NCBI GenBank assembly: GCA_963682055.1
Contig: OY821747.1
Span: forward strand, 17,100,258 to 17,164,257
DNA: 64,000 bases
Reading direction: 5' to 3'
Source of the DNA: Primula veris
Lineage: Eukaryota > Streptophyta > Magnoliopsida > Ericales > Primulaceae
The notes below the pieces were generated by a model that ran no database searches, was not told the origin of the DNA, and was given only the letters and a program-made list of their open reading frames with translations. The translations under genes and the position numbers were made by a program. This document shows, in pieces, positions 23,300 to 33,450 of the stretch. How positions within the stretch are numbered: the first letter of the stretch is position 1; each line of letters opens with the position of its first letter.

Positions 23300-23960
23300 T
23301 ATAAAAAGTTCTTTTATTATTCTCTTTCTATTTCATTTCAAATTGTATATGTGGTTTTCAAATGTTGTTTGAGATATTAGTGGATGCTAATTTTTTAATT
23401 ATTAACAAGGTTGTAGGTCATTTTTCACTCTCTGTGTTTAAATTAAGGATTGATTTTGGATTTAGTGTGTTTGCTACAAACTTTTTTCCATTCCTTTTTA
23501 GAAATTTTTTGCTATGAAAAAACATTGGGTAACTTGTATCAAAATTGTCGAAATGATTTTTTTTTAAATCTAATCATGAAATTTAACATCTGAACTATAT
23601 GATCAAATTTTGAAGATTTTCATTCCGATAATTTTGATACAAGTTATTGGCCGGTTAAAATTGCACGTAGTTTTATAATGGACAATTAAATAGAAACGAA
23701 GGAAGTACATGTACAAACCATAAATAGCCAAATCTAGCTTCGATTCCTACACAGCTGGACAGAAAATGGTACCTGTTGACATTAATTTCTTCTTATTGGT
23801 ATATCTCTCGCTTCTTTTTTGTAGGAGGATATCCTTTTCTGTTTCCGGCATTTGAGCATATTTTGTTCTTTGAGCTGCATTTCTTAGCATTTTCTTCTTG
23901 GTATCTCCTATTTATAAATATGTCCAATGGCGTTATTCAATAATAGTGATTTTCTACAAA
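23300..23960. other. Intergenic with a short hairpin
   Basis: No gene. 23529-23550 (GTAACTTGTATCAAAATTGTCG-like) and 23626-23647 are inverted copies with two mismatches and a 75-base loop, a possible remnant of a small foldback element. Confidence 0.55.
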
Positions 23961-24179
23961 TCATTTCATCCGCAAGTGAAACGTAACAACATCAGGTTCT
24001 AGGTAATTTTGGTTTCGACACCTTCGATCATTACAAGGACACCTTATCTTACTTCCGTCCATACAGCCAGGTTGATTTACCGCAAAATGAATAAAATCTT
24101 GTACTCCGCTCTTAAATTCTTCACTGATATATGAATCGGAATCAAGACGTTGGTACATGCATTGTCTATATCTGCTCAT
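23961..24179 (-). pseudogene. CACTA-type transposase-associated domain fragment
   Basis: A 72-residue frame, MSRYRQCMYQR...FIHFAVNQPGCMDGSKIRCPCNDRRCRN..., with the Cys pattern and GV.DFI.FA spacing of the N-terminal transposase-associated domain of plant En/Spm (CACTA) transposons. It stops at 23961 and nothing of the transposase itself follows. The first residues normally carry W at the position that is C here. It is a broken fragment; no CACTA terminal repeats were seen nearby. Confidence 0.65.
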
Positions 24180-26055
24180 CTTTATCCTATTTAAGAAGTT
24201 TATTAAAAAACAAGATTTAAGTTAAGATTAACTATGCCAAATTTAAAAATAAGTACAAAACAGAGTAAAACATATCAAGTTAAGATCAACTGTGCCAAAT
24301 AATAGTATTTGTCAAACAAATTAAGAACCTTCTACAATATAAACGTGATACTCGTATCATTTTGTAATCTTGTATAAAAAGATGTGTAATCTCATTCATG
24401 TTCTACTGTTTTTTTTTTTTTTTGGGAATCAATTTCTAAAAATTTCTAGTCTCATTGAGTTTTTTTGTTGTTGGACTTGATAACTTATTTTTGGTTAGAT
24501 TTTAGCCTTCCCAGGGTTGCTTCTGCAACTCCCTTTTATGTATGTGATTGAGAACTGCCTAATGGTTCCGATTTTTTCCCCCTAATCTTCAACCGGTAGT
24601 TCCATTAAGTTGAAAACTATATTACAAAAATTAACGGGAAAATCACAGTTAAAATCTCCTTTTAAGAAAAGAGATAGTACATATTCATACTTAATAAAAT
24701 TAATTTCTATTTTTAAATTTTAGAAGCTTAGAGTTAAAGTATTATTTGAAAATAAATGAATAACATAGCATGTTTTTTTTAAAAGGTAGAAATTTAACGG
24801 GTTATTACTGTATTTCTTTCCTCTCATCAATACAAGCACTCATCCCAGTAAGTTCCCAATGATAGCAAGTTAATTGATAGCAAGTTGAAGAAACAAGGTG
24901 AAGATAATAAAGGTGAAGATAAATCCATACAAGTTTGGGAGAAGTTTAGAGAAATAAGTTAACGATGATAGCAAGTTAACCAGAACAGAGCCATTTCAGT
25001 AAATGGATGAAAACAGAAATTAAATCCTAACTATAAATTTTATTTGATACAGCGGCTAAATCTTCATAAGTTAAGATTATAGAGTTGGGTTATTTCAGAA
25101 CTCAATCAAGGTAAACTTACAAACTTAACAACAAAAGATATTTTCAATTACTAAATGCATATAAAATAATATTATTAAATAATTAACTAGCTATAAGCTA
25201 TTTGAAAAAATATCTAACCTGATGGTAGACTAAAGTTCACAAAATAACACAAAGTGAAGTGGTGGTCTATTAAAGGAAGGTTTTTTCTTTCTTTTTTGCT
25301 TTTTTATGAATATATGAAAAGATAATCACTATGAATTAGTTTCCTGGTATACATGCACCTAACAAAATTTAATACTACCAGACAATTGAATGCAACGGGT
25401 TAAATGGATCCATAGGTAGTTGTAGCTATAAATTTCAATGAGATAGTGCCCGTCCGGTATATCCGAATCTTTAAGGTTCGAATTTTTTTTATTGTTCCAT
25501 AAATACAATTTTTGTTTGAAAATGTAGCTAAAAAGTTCTGAACTCATGATATATTATGTGAATAAATAAAACGATTCTACCATTTGAGCAACAACAACAT
25601 TATGTAAAAAAAATTGCTTTTTAAATTGTTATCTTTTACCTACCAAGTACCAAGTATATAAAAAAGTAATCCGAGGTTAGCCGTAATATTTTTACCGAAT
25701 CCATTGCTCTAAGTCTTACTCGAGTTGGGTCTAGGCCTTTCCATGATACTATTTTCTTTATTTAAGTTAGATTCAAAATGATTTTGTTGTTAAAAAAAAC
25801 ATAAATTAGCAACATAAACAATAAACAATTATGATGCTCAAGTGTAACTACGTTACTTTGCTAGTTCTTCGGTGACATATTCTATATTTCTATTTTTAGG
25901 ATTGGTTATGTTAGTTAATTTTGTTGATATTGTGTTGCTAAAGTTAGACGGAAAACACCGGTAACTCATTTACCAACATATTTTTGTTGCTATTAAATAA
26001 ATGTTGGTAAAATGTTGCAATTATGTTGCTAATGTTCTATAGTAAAATATGTTGT
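24180..26055. other. Intergenic, transposon debris
   Basis: AT-rich. 25380-25600 has weak SINE-like words (GCTCAAATGGTAGAATCG on minus, GGTTCGAATTT on plus) that do not form one coherent element. 25790-26050 is full of TTGTTGCTAA/TAGCAACATAA words that continue at 26300-26340, so the MITE below probably sits inside an older repeat. Confidence 0.45.
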
Positions 26056-26064
26056 TGTTAAGTT

Positions 26065-26289
26065 GGAAATGGGGTAGCTCATGTAATTATTATTTTTACA
26101 TGAGTGGCTCATGTAGCCCATCTGAACCGTACAACTATCATCAAATGGTTGACAAAATTATATATTATTTAGATTTAATTTTTTAAATTTTAACTTGTTA
26201 TTTATAAGGATCATTAAATCAAAATTGGAGGGTTAAGATTTTACATGAGCAGCTCATGTAATTTTTTTTACATGAGTTACCCCGTTCCC
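26065..26289. mobile_element. 225-bp Mutator-type MITE with perfect 9-bp TSD
   Basis: Terminal inverted repeats GGAAATGGGGTAGCTCATG (left) and, as reverse complement of the right end, GGGAACGGGGTAACTCATG. TGTTAAGTT flanks both sides (26056-26064 and 26290-26298). A 9-bp duplication fits the Mutator superfamily. The core is AT-rich and non-coding, and TACATGAG/CTCATGTA words repeat just inside both ends. Confidence 0.85.
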
Positions 26290-26298
26290 TGTTAAGTT

Positions 26299-27127
26299 GC
26301 TATATTGTTGCAATTTATCAACATAAATACTGTTGTTCCTTTTTATGTAAGTAAATGAACGTTTTATTAGGGTGGTTATTGATTATGGTTATCTTTGTAC
26401 TAGCAAGTAATAAAAAAATTACCAGCTTCCGCCACTTCCATCTTCTAGTTTATAACTTAGGCTAAGTCGTGCTTCCGTAAATTCTGTTGCAGTGGAAAAG
26501 TTGGGGATTCGGTCAACAGGGATTATGAACTAAACTTGAAATATGAAAGAGCATGACTAAATTGGAATAAAAAATGAGTAATTATATAAGAAAAGACTAA
26601 AAACCATACACTTTTATAGAGACAGCTGATGTGACAAAATTTTGAGGTGTAATCTTGTTTTTTTACAAACACTTAAGTGCATGACATAAATGAACTTATC
26701 ATTCTTTGTTCAACCTACCGTCCGTTGCGAGACTTATATATGACCGCGGGTTGATGTAATTTTTAATAATTTGATATTTTTTATGGTGTTTTTCAGTAAT
26801 TTGTAAATAAAATATTTCAGCAACCCTTTAAATTTTATTTCTGATAACCTCTTTCAAAATTAAAATTTGTTTACCAAAAATCTGAAAAAGAAAGAGAAAA
26901 AAAAATTAAAAAGTGATTATAGTGACTTTAAATACAATAACAACTAACTATGAATGTCTTATTGACAACTGTTATCACATAAACTAAATTTAACATGATT
27001 CTGAATGATTATATATACCATTCATATTGTAGCATGTTCGAAACTTGATATCTAATTAATCAAATTTTTATTTCAAAAATTAAAAACACAACTCTCAAAA
27101 TTAAGATTAAATATTTTTCTATTTATT
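26299..27127. other. Intergenic, no gene seen
   Basis: Very AT-rich; only chance frames. Confidence 0.5.
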
Positions 27128-27693
27128 AAAAAACATTTATATAAATCATGCATATTTAAATTTAAAAAAAACAATAAAGTTATAAATCTAGAAATTCTAT
27201 ATTTTAATCAATATATTATTCATAAATTATGAAAATCCTCAATAATAAATTATAAATTTCATAAATATTTTTTTAAAATTTTAGAAAGAAAATAAAAACA
27301 ATGCTATAAATTTATTTACTCGATATTTCGGAAACTTGAATATAAAAAAACTTTTTGTTCTCTACTAAATTATCGTTTTAGGTTTTTTTTTTTTGTATTT
27401 AATTTATGAAAAAAAACATTTATATAAATCATGCATATTTAAATTTAAAGAAAACAATAAAGTTATAAATCTAGAAATTCTATATTTTAATCAATATATT
27501 GTCCATAAATTATGAAAATCCTCAATAATAAATTATAAATTTCATAAATATTTCTTTAAAATTTTAGAAAGAAAATAAAAACAATGTTATAATTTTATTT
27601 ACTCGATATTTCGGAAAGTTGAATATAAAAAAACTTTTTGTTTTCTACTAAATTATCGTTTTAGTTTTTTTTTTTTTTGTATTTAATTTATGA
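27128..27693 (+). repeat. 283-bp tandem duplication, two copies
   Basis: AAAAAACATTTATATAAATC starts both copies (27128 and 27411). They match end to end at about 95% by eye, up to the T-run and GTATTTAATTTATG. Non-coding, extremely AT-rich. Confidence 0.93.
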
Positions 27694-28171
27694 AAAAAAA
27701 TTAAGTGAGATGTCTTTAACTAGCCAAAACAACCGGTTGGCCGAGTGACGCTGTAAATTTTTTTTTATATCCACACTAAAATAAGGAAATTTAGTGTCGA
27801 TATTTTTTTCGGCAGCGCCAAAATTAATATACCGACTCCGCCCCTTCCTACATTCTTCTCGAAAGACGCATGCACCCTCCATATTTGTGAATTTCAACTT
27901 TTTACAAGTAAATAAACATTTTCTAAGTAGAATTTGTAGCGAAGAAAATAATATCTAATATCTAATTACTAAAAGTTCGAATGAGAAAATCGGTAAAGAC
28001 AAACGAATAAAGAATCGATTTCTATAAAAATAAAAGGAATTGAAAAGCATGAAGAAGATATGGTATAGAATTGAACCGGTGCAATGAGAAGATCGGAGAT
28101 GATACATGCAAATAGGTACCTTGATGGTATTCAAAAGAAGAATCCCAAGTTTATTTTCCCTGTTTCTCTAT
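27694..28171. other. Intergenic up to the Tat retrotransposon
   Basis: No gene supported. A minus frame at 27688-27897 (GGAGTCGGTATATTAA region) has no family resemblance. The TSD TCTAT of the Tat element is at 28167-28171. Confidence 0.45.
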
Positions 28172-28730
28172 TGATAAAGCATAATCTTTGAGGGGTGCGA
28201 TATACTTTTCAACGATAATATAATAAGTAAAATACGATAATTATTGAACACTTGTTGGATCTTTATTATTGCTCATCAATTATAATTGCTCGGTTTACAA
28301 TTTTCTATTGCACTTGTGCTCGGATTAATAATTTAATCTAAATCTTGGTTTTTCTCCTTCTCTTCGGTACTCGGTTCTTTATCTTGCTCGGCATGCTTTA
28401 TAGTGTGATAAGCTTTGACAAGTTTTTCTATTTTCTCTCATTCTCTCTATATTTTGTGATATATTTCTGGGGGAGGGGGGGGTACTTGGCTATTTATAGG
28501 CAATTGTGCTTCATCGGATGTTGACAAATGTCGCCATCTTAGGCGCCACCTCATGGGCTTTTCCATTGTGGACCTTTACTACTGGGCTGGACCTTTATAG
28601 ATAATGGCCTGTTAGGAAAGCTCTGTTTGACCATGGGTTTTTGGGTTTTAGCATTGGGTACCCTCTAATAATGGGTGGGTCAATTCATACCCGAATAGAC
28701 ATATTCGGGTCCAATTTTTATGTTCTATCA
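28172..28730 (-). repeat. 3' LTR of the Tat element
   Basis: TGATA...TATCA with the same sequence as 51163-51774 apart from about 15 substitutions and a shorter G-run (28471-28482). It lies downstream of pol in the minus direction. Confidence 0.97.
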
Positions 28731-28742
28731 AGTGCTCCCTGA
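28731..28742 (-). promoter_or_regulatory. Polypurine tract of the Tat element
   Basis: Just upstream of the 3' LTR in the element's direction, the minus strand reads CAGGGAGCACT next to TGATAGAAC. It is a short purine tract in the position where plus-strand priming is expected. Confidence 0.6.
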
Positions 28743-28943
28743 CTTGCTCGGTGTGGTCTCCACGTCGAGGGAGTCATGATCAGTCTGTCGAGGATGTTAC
28801 TTCGGTCTTGCTGTTCCCAATGCTTCATCGAGAAATGCAACAGATTTATGACTGTTCCCTGGGGCCCATTTGAGGTCATTTAAGAGGTTTTATTTTGATA
28901 TTTTTCTTCGAGGAAAACCCTTGACTTTCCCACATTTATCTAC

Positions 28944-28952
28944 TATAAAAGG
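28944..28952 (+). promoter_or_regulatory. TATA box of antisense coiled-coil gene 1
   Basis: TATAAAAGG, 60 bases before the ATG at 29004. Confidence 0.7.
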
Positions 28953-29003
28953 AAGTGCCCCATCCTCACTCATCCAATTTATTATTACTTTTACTGTGAC
29001 GCA

Positions 29004-29315
29004 ATGGCTTCTTCCCAAGGTTCCACAGGAGCTAACTCTTCAGATTACATCGCATATTTGGAGAATAAAGTCCAGAAAGCTCGTGTTGCGAAGAGGAAGC
29101 TGGCTATTGCGACCAAAAAAATATCTGATATGGATGCGGCTCATCATTTGACGATGGCTGATCTGGATTGGGCCTTTGAACGGATAAAGAGGCTCGAAGC
29201 CGCTCTGGGTAAGCAAATGGCAGCAAAAAGAGCCTATAAGCTTGCCTTCAAGGAGCTGCATGATCGGTCCAAACCGGGGTCGGATGACGTTGAAACAAGC
29301 TCTTCCTCGGAATAA
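29004..29315 (+). CDS. Antisense coiled-coil ORF 1 of the Tat element, 103 aa
   Basis: An intact frame, MASSQGSTGANSSDYIAYLE... to a Glu/Ser-rich end. Residues 15-80 are charged with a hydrophobic heptad pattern, so a coiled coil is likely. There is no enzymatic motif. It is a paralogue of the next ORF: both have MAS at the start, (D/E)Y(I/V)A(Y/H)LE near residue 15 and SKRAYKLA- or AKRAYKLAF-type words near residue 80. A TATA box precedes it by 60 bases and an AATAAA follows at 29380-29385, so it looks like a complete small transcription unit. It runs opposite to gag-pol. An upstream frame (28870-29151) overlaps in another phase and is probably chance. Function unknown; a structural or Gag-modifying role would be speculation. 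Confidence 0.7.
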   Translation: MASSQGSTGANSSDYIAYLENKVQKARVAKRKLAIATKKISDMDAAHHLTMADLDWAFERIKRLEAALGKQMAAKRAYKLAFKELHDRSKPGSDDVETSSSSE

Positions 29316-29547
29316 TTAGCTTTTGTAATTTCTTTTGTATTGGGTATCATCACCAAGTTGTAATCGAATCATTGGAATTAATAAAATATTTCCTTATTCT
29401 CGTTCTTGTCTGTTTATCTTCTTAATACTTCATTGGATGACTTTAATTGGACTTGAATTGTTGTTAGTTTGCCATAAATGTCCTTGGAAAGTTCAAGAGG
29501 GTTAGTCTTTCTTTGAGATGACCTTTGATCTATCCCTTATTTCTTCA

Positions 29548-29556
29548 TATAAAAGG
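29548..29556 (+). promoter_or_regulatory. TATA box of antisense coiled-coil gene 2
   Basis: TATAAAAGG, 55 bases before the ATG at 29603. Confidence 0.7.
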
Positions 29557-29602
29557 GGGTTGTACCTGTCTTCTTTGTATAACTCTCCTTATTAACGAAC
29601 AA

Positions 29603-29941
29603 ATGGCTTCTACTCGTGAAACTAGTGGTGACAACCTTCCTGAGTATGTTGCTCATCTAGAGGAGGAGGTGAGGAAAGCTCGTATTCTTGAAAGGAGGGT
29701 CGCCTCTTTGACCATGGAGGCTCGTCGTGCGGTTGAAATGGACGAACGATTGGATGCCTTGGAGAGTGAATACCAGTGGTCTTTGATCGACAATGTTTGG
29801 GCGCATGCTCGGATCAAAGAGCTTGAGGCTTCTAGGAACATGCATATTGCGTCCAAGAGGGCTTATAAATTGGCCCTCAAGGAAGTGTATGCTCGGTCTA
29901 AAAAGAGGCCGGGTGATGAAGCAGGCCCTTCCATCAAATAA
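29603..29941 (+). CDS. Antisense coiled-coil ORF 2 of the Tat element, 112 aa
   Basis: Chosen start ATG 29603 (MASTRETSGDN...), because it aligns with the start of ORF 1 and lies after the TATA box. The frame is open upstream to 29525, but that part would be promoter and leader. Residues 12-100 are heptad-like and highly charged (LEEEVRKARILERRVASL...), then a Lys/Arg tail. Clearly related to ORF 1, so a tandem gene duplication within the retrotransposon. No A-rich signal as clear as in ORF 1; AATGAAAA at about 30005 is the likely poly(A) signal. Function unknown. Confidence 0.7.
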   Translation: MASTRETSGDNLPEYVAHLEEEVRKARILERRVASLTMEARRAVEMDERLDALESEYQWSLIDNVWAHARIKELEASRNMHIASKRAYKLALKEVYARSKKRPGDEAGPSIK

Positions 29942-30391
29942 TTCTCTTTTCTTTTTGTAATTTTCCTTTGTTGACTAGCATCTTGTAATGAAGTTCCCAT
30001 TAATCAATGAAAATTCTTCTCTTTCTTGTTCTTATCTGATTTATTTTCCCAATGCACTTTACCTTTACTGCGCGCGCGTGTGGCTTCATTAATGGGTTTT
30101 ATTGAGCCTTGTGTTTGACCTTATCCACTGGGTTTTCTCGAGCCCAGTGCAAAGAATATATTCAATGTTATTGGAGATTGTTACACTTCCTTATATGGAC
30201 ACGTGTGTAAATGCACTTTCCTATATGGACACGTGTGTAACTGTTTTTCCCATAAATATTAAAATATTAAAATAATGGCACAAATCCAAGAGTTTCTTTT
30301 GAACAGTCGTGTCTCTTTTAATGCCCACGCTTTTTCAAACCCTTTTGGCTAACGGTTGCGATTCTTCAGCTCACGCCTTTATCAATTTCTC

Positions 30392-30399
30392 TATAAATA
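30392..30399 (+). promoter_or_regulatory. TATA box of antisense coiled-coil gene 3
   Basis: TATAAATA, 86 bases before the ATG at 30478. Confidence 0.65.
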
Positions 30400-30477
30400 C
30401 CCCTTCGAAGCTTGTATCTTTTCATAATCTCTTAATACCAGTTTCTTTCTACATATATTCTTATTCTATATATTGCG

Positions 30478-30774
30478 ATGACTTCCCCCTTTTCCAATCC
30501 CTCCTTGACTTTGCAAGTGGAAGCTTTTAAGGCATCTTATGGCAATGCCTTGAAGCTTTTGAGAGATGCCGAGGTGGAGTTAGAGACAATGCGTGGCCAT
30601 CATAAGGAGATGGTGAGGGAGTTGACTTGGTTGAGGGCCGAGCTGGAATATTGCCGGCGTGCTCATCAGTCCTTGATCGATGAGAACGAAGTTTTGAGGA
30701 GGAATCCCTCGCTACAAGATGCTGCAAGACCTGCGGGGCCTTCTCATCAATACCGACCATCTTCGCCCTCATAA
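30478..30774 (+). CDS. Antisense coiled-coil ORF 3 of the Tat element, 98 aa
   Basis: MTSPFSNPSLTLQVEAF... then a charged heptad stretch over residues 15-80 (LLRDAEVELETMRGHH, LRAELEYCRRAHQSLIDENE) and a Pro/Ser tail. Intact, own TATA box, followed by a T-rich, non-coding 3' stretch. It shares composition and coiled-coil character with ORFs 1 and 2, but clear sequence homology is not visible by eye. Frames at 30527-30772 (minus) and 30719-31072 are shadows or low-complexity. Function unknown. Confidence 0.65.
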   Translation: MTSPFSNPSLTLQVEAFKASYGNALKLLRDAEVELETMRGHHKEMVRELTWLRAELEYCRRAHQSLIDENEVLRRNPSLQDAARPAGPSHQYRPSSPS

Positions 30775-31454
30775 TTTCTTTATTTTATTGCACTCTTCTT
30801 CTTTTCCTTTTTTATACTTTCTTCTCTCACATTTTTTTTCCTTTTTCTCTTTTTTTTTGTGTTCTCTCTATTTGAGCACTCTTAGTTTTTCTTCTTCATT
30901 TTCTTGCTTGTTTAATATTTTCTTCTCCCACACTTTTGTGGGCTTTCTTCTTTTTCTTTTTCTTCTGTCTTATGTTTCTTTTCTTCGTATTTCTCTTTTC
31001 TTCTTTATGTTCCTCTTTTTTTTTTATGCTTCTTTCCTTCGCGTCTCTTGTTCGTTCGGCTCGTTGATATAGTCAATCTTCTTTGGACATTGTCCTCTGA
31101 TGTAATCGACCTTCTTTTGATGTCCTCTGATGTAATGAACACCGATGTAACATATTTTCTTTTGGAGTTGTCCTCTGATCTAATGAACACCGATGTAATA
31201 GATTTTCTTTTGGGGTTGTCCTCTGATGTAGTGAATTATCTATGTAATCCCATTAATGAAATATATATTTGCATCTTTTGTTGTTCTTTTTATGTTGCTT
31301 TTGTGGTTTGCCGTTTTCTGCCCTTGTCAGAATCATCAAGTACTTGTCTTTTCTTCTTGTATAGTGTTGTACCATACCCACATGAAATCTAAGTCATGGC
31401 AGGTTAGTCAAAGATGCATGTTCCCAAGCATGTCAGAACATATCATATTTGCTC
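30775..31454 (+). other. T-rich spacer between antisense ORFs 3 and 4
   Basis: Strong pyrimidine bias (TTCTTC/TCTTTT runs) at 30775-31060, then short direct repeats built on TCCTCTGATGTAATGAACACC (31095-31240, about four copies of a ~50-bp unit). The frames that span it look low-complexity, not protein-like. Confidence 0.6.
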
Positions 31455-31462
31455 TATAAATA
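31455..31462 (+). promoter_or_regulatory. TATA box of antisense coiled-coil gene 4
   Basis: TATAAATA, 106 bases before the ATG at 31561. Confidence 0.65.
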
Positions 31463-31560
31463 CTCCTCAACCTTTCTTTAGGATATTATCCTTTTTCATA
31501 AACTTTTGTTTGCTTCTCCCTCATCACTCATCTCCTTCTGTATTATAACAATTTTCAAAA

Positions 31561-32040
31561 ATGTCTGAGCCCGTGGTGAGATATCATGCCCAGAAGAAGG
31601 ACTTGGATGATGAGGTATCGCGGGTCCGTCATCGAATGGCTATGCTTGAGAAGGAGTATGGTGCCCTGGCTTTGAGCTTGTTCAACTCGCACCCCGAGGA
31701 GACCATTAAATGGACCGATATTTTGGCCTTGAGTCGTCAGCTCGATCGCTTGTTGGCGCGTAAAAATTATTTGGCCAACTCCTGGTATGAGGCCGAGGAG
31801 ATTTGGGACCATGCCCAGGATGAGTTTGACAACTCTCCTCAAGGCCTAGCTAGCATGACGGTCAAGAATGCTCGGCTTAAAGAACAAGTTACTGCCCTTA
31901 TTGGTGAGAATGCCTATCTTGCCAGGGAGAATGAGTGCTTGGTCGTTATGAACGACTCATACCAAGCTCGGTTAAATTGTTCTGCTCGGGTAGCCCTTTC
32001 TCGGTCCGGCAGTTCGGTTTTCCCGCCCATTAATCCTTAA
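31561..32040 (+). CDS. Antisense coiled-coil ORF 4 of the Tat element, 159 aa
   Basis: MSEPVVRYHAQKKDLDDEVSRV... intact to TAA at 32038-32040. Two charged helical stretches (about 8-50 and 65-140) with heptad-like Leu/Ile/Ala spacing and a Ser/Pro tail. No catalytic motif. Own TATA box upstream; the 3' flank repeats GTTGCAACGYCTCGTACTT (about 32130-32200). Function unknown. It is the longest of the five intact antisense ORFs. Confidence 0.68.
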   Translation: MSEPVVRYHAQKKDLDDEVSRVRHRMAMLEKEYGALALSLFNSHPEETIKWTDILALSRQLDRLLARKNYLANSWYEAEEIWDHAQDEFDNSPQGLASMTVKNARLKEQVTALIGENAYLARENECLVVMNDSYQARLNCSARVALSRSGSSVFPPINP

Positions 32041-32234
32041 TTTTATTGGGCTTGTTTTCTGATGTATTTTTATCACTTAGGAAATTGTATCAAGTGTTGT
32101 ACATTTTCGTATTTCGTGCCTTTTTTTGTTATTCTGAACTGTTGCAACGTCTCGTACTTTGTGTCTTTTATGTTGTGAATTGTTGCAACGCCTCGTACTT
32201 GGTGCCTTTTCGTATTTCGTGCCCTTTGAGTCTT

Positions 32235-32242
32235 TATAAAAT
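32235..32242 (+). promoter_or_regulatory. TATA box of antisense coiled-coil gene 5
   Basis: TATAAAAT, 112 bases before the chosen ATG at 32347. Confidence 0.6.
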
Positions 32243-32346
32243 GCTCCCTATTGTTTGCATTCCATTATTAACTCTTGCATTCTCTCTCCTGTTTTATAAT
32301 TTTTGTTCTGTTTTATAATTTTTGTTTCTTCTTACTTTTATCTAAG

Positions 32347-32715
32347 ATGGCTCCCATCACTAGATCTGCTGCCAAAAAGAAAGGCCTTCTTGAACAGAAG
32401 CCTACTTTTATGCTACCCCGTCCCCCTGGTTTCGGGGAAGAGGAATTGACTCCTCTTCAGTTGAAAGAAATTCAGATGTCGTGGCTGAAAGCCGATCTCA
32501 AGTGCGCTCAGACTGAAGTCGGGAGGTTTAAACAATATTGGGACGAGGAGGGTACTGCTCGTTTTGAAGCCGAGCAGAAATGCAAGTCTCAGTCTTACGC
32601 TTTGCAACAGGATGAGATGGGTATTTCTCGCTTGATCAAGGAGAGGGATCATCTCAAAGAGATCTTGGCAAAGAGGGACGCCGAGGAAGGGGGTAGTTCT
32701 AGGGTTCAAAAATAA
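32347..32715 (+). CDS. Antisense coiled-coil ORF 5 of the Tat element, 122 aa
   Basis: Starts MAPITRSAAKKKGLLEQ, a basic N-terminus, then ELTPLQLKEIQMSWLKADL and a charged helical region to the end (LIKERDHLKEILAKRDAEEG). An in-frame ATG at 32275 would add 24 hydrophobic residues; I prefer 32347 because that upstream stretch looks like T-rich leader. AATAAAAG at about 32798 is a likely poly(A) signal. Intact and free of stops, unlike pol on the other strand. Function unknown. Confidence 0.65.
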   Translation: MAPITRSAAKKKGLLEQKPTFMLPRPPGFGEEELTPLQLKEIQMSWLKADLKCAQTEVGRFKQYWDEEGTARFEAEQKCKSQSYALQQDEMGISRLIKERDHLKEILAKRDAEEGGSSRVQK

Positions 32716-33084
32716 AGAAGTATTTTATTGTTGCTATCTTCTTTTGTAGTGTTTTATTTTATCCGTTGTAACTGGTTGTTTTCCCCCTTGTGGATGAATA
32801 AAAGTACTTTGTTATATGCTTACCTTTGCATTTTTCATCTCTTTTATGACTATGTTCTTATCCTCGGTTATCCCCCCAGAGAGCGTTGCTAGACAAGAGG
32901 CTAAATTGCCGTCGAGTTAGGAACGGTCTTCGTTCATCTTGTTCGTTGTTCCTGTGTGAATAAACTGTTTGGCGTCGAGGAACTTGTACGGTGTGTGTCC
33001 TCGGTGGTAATTATTGTGCCACATTGCCCGTATGAATATTGGTAGCGTATGTTGTAAGCTTTTAGTGGTGGGGTCCACTGGCCG

Positions 33085-33094
33085 TTTATATAGG
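33085..33094 (+). promoter_or_regulatory. Candidate TATA box of the large antisense gene
   Basis: TTTATATAGG about 365 bases before the two-codon first exon at 33451. A CTCTCTCT/AGGGTTTG leader follows at 33330-33350. Weakly supported. Confidence 0.4.
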
Positions 33095-33450
33095 TTCAAT
33101 GATGTGAACTGTATGGGTTAGTGGGCTTAGATGTTGACGTGGCAAGATCTGGAGCGTTGAATTATAAAATATCTGTGGGCAAGTTGACTTTTCTGTGGCT
33201 GAGAAGAGGGAAACCTCTGTGACACGAAAGGATGGTTAATATTTTATTCACTTTATTGCGGCTCCACTCCCTTATCGTTCCCCAGTAATTCTTTTTGATC
33301 TTACCTTTCTCCCATAATTTTCCCACCTTTTTCTCTCTCTAGGGTTTGTCCTTCTCTTTACAAAAAAATATCATCTGCTATCGACGCTATACTCTCCCCA
33401 TCACATCGTAAGAGAAAGGTGATCTCCAAGGCTGTACTCTCCCCATCATA

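Noticed and set aside
25375..25600. tRNA-derived SINE
   Set aside because: A-box-like and B-box-like words are on different strands and do not have the right spacing; no 3' tail or TSD.
27688..27897. 69-aa minus-strand protein
   Set aside because: No resemblance to a family and no neighbouring exons.
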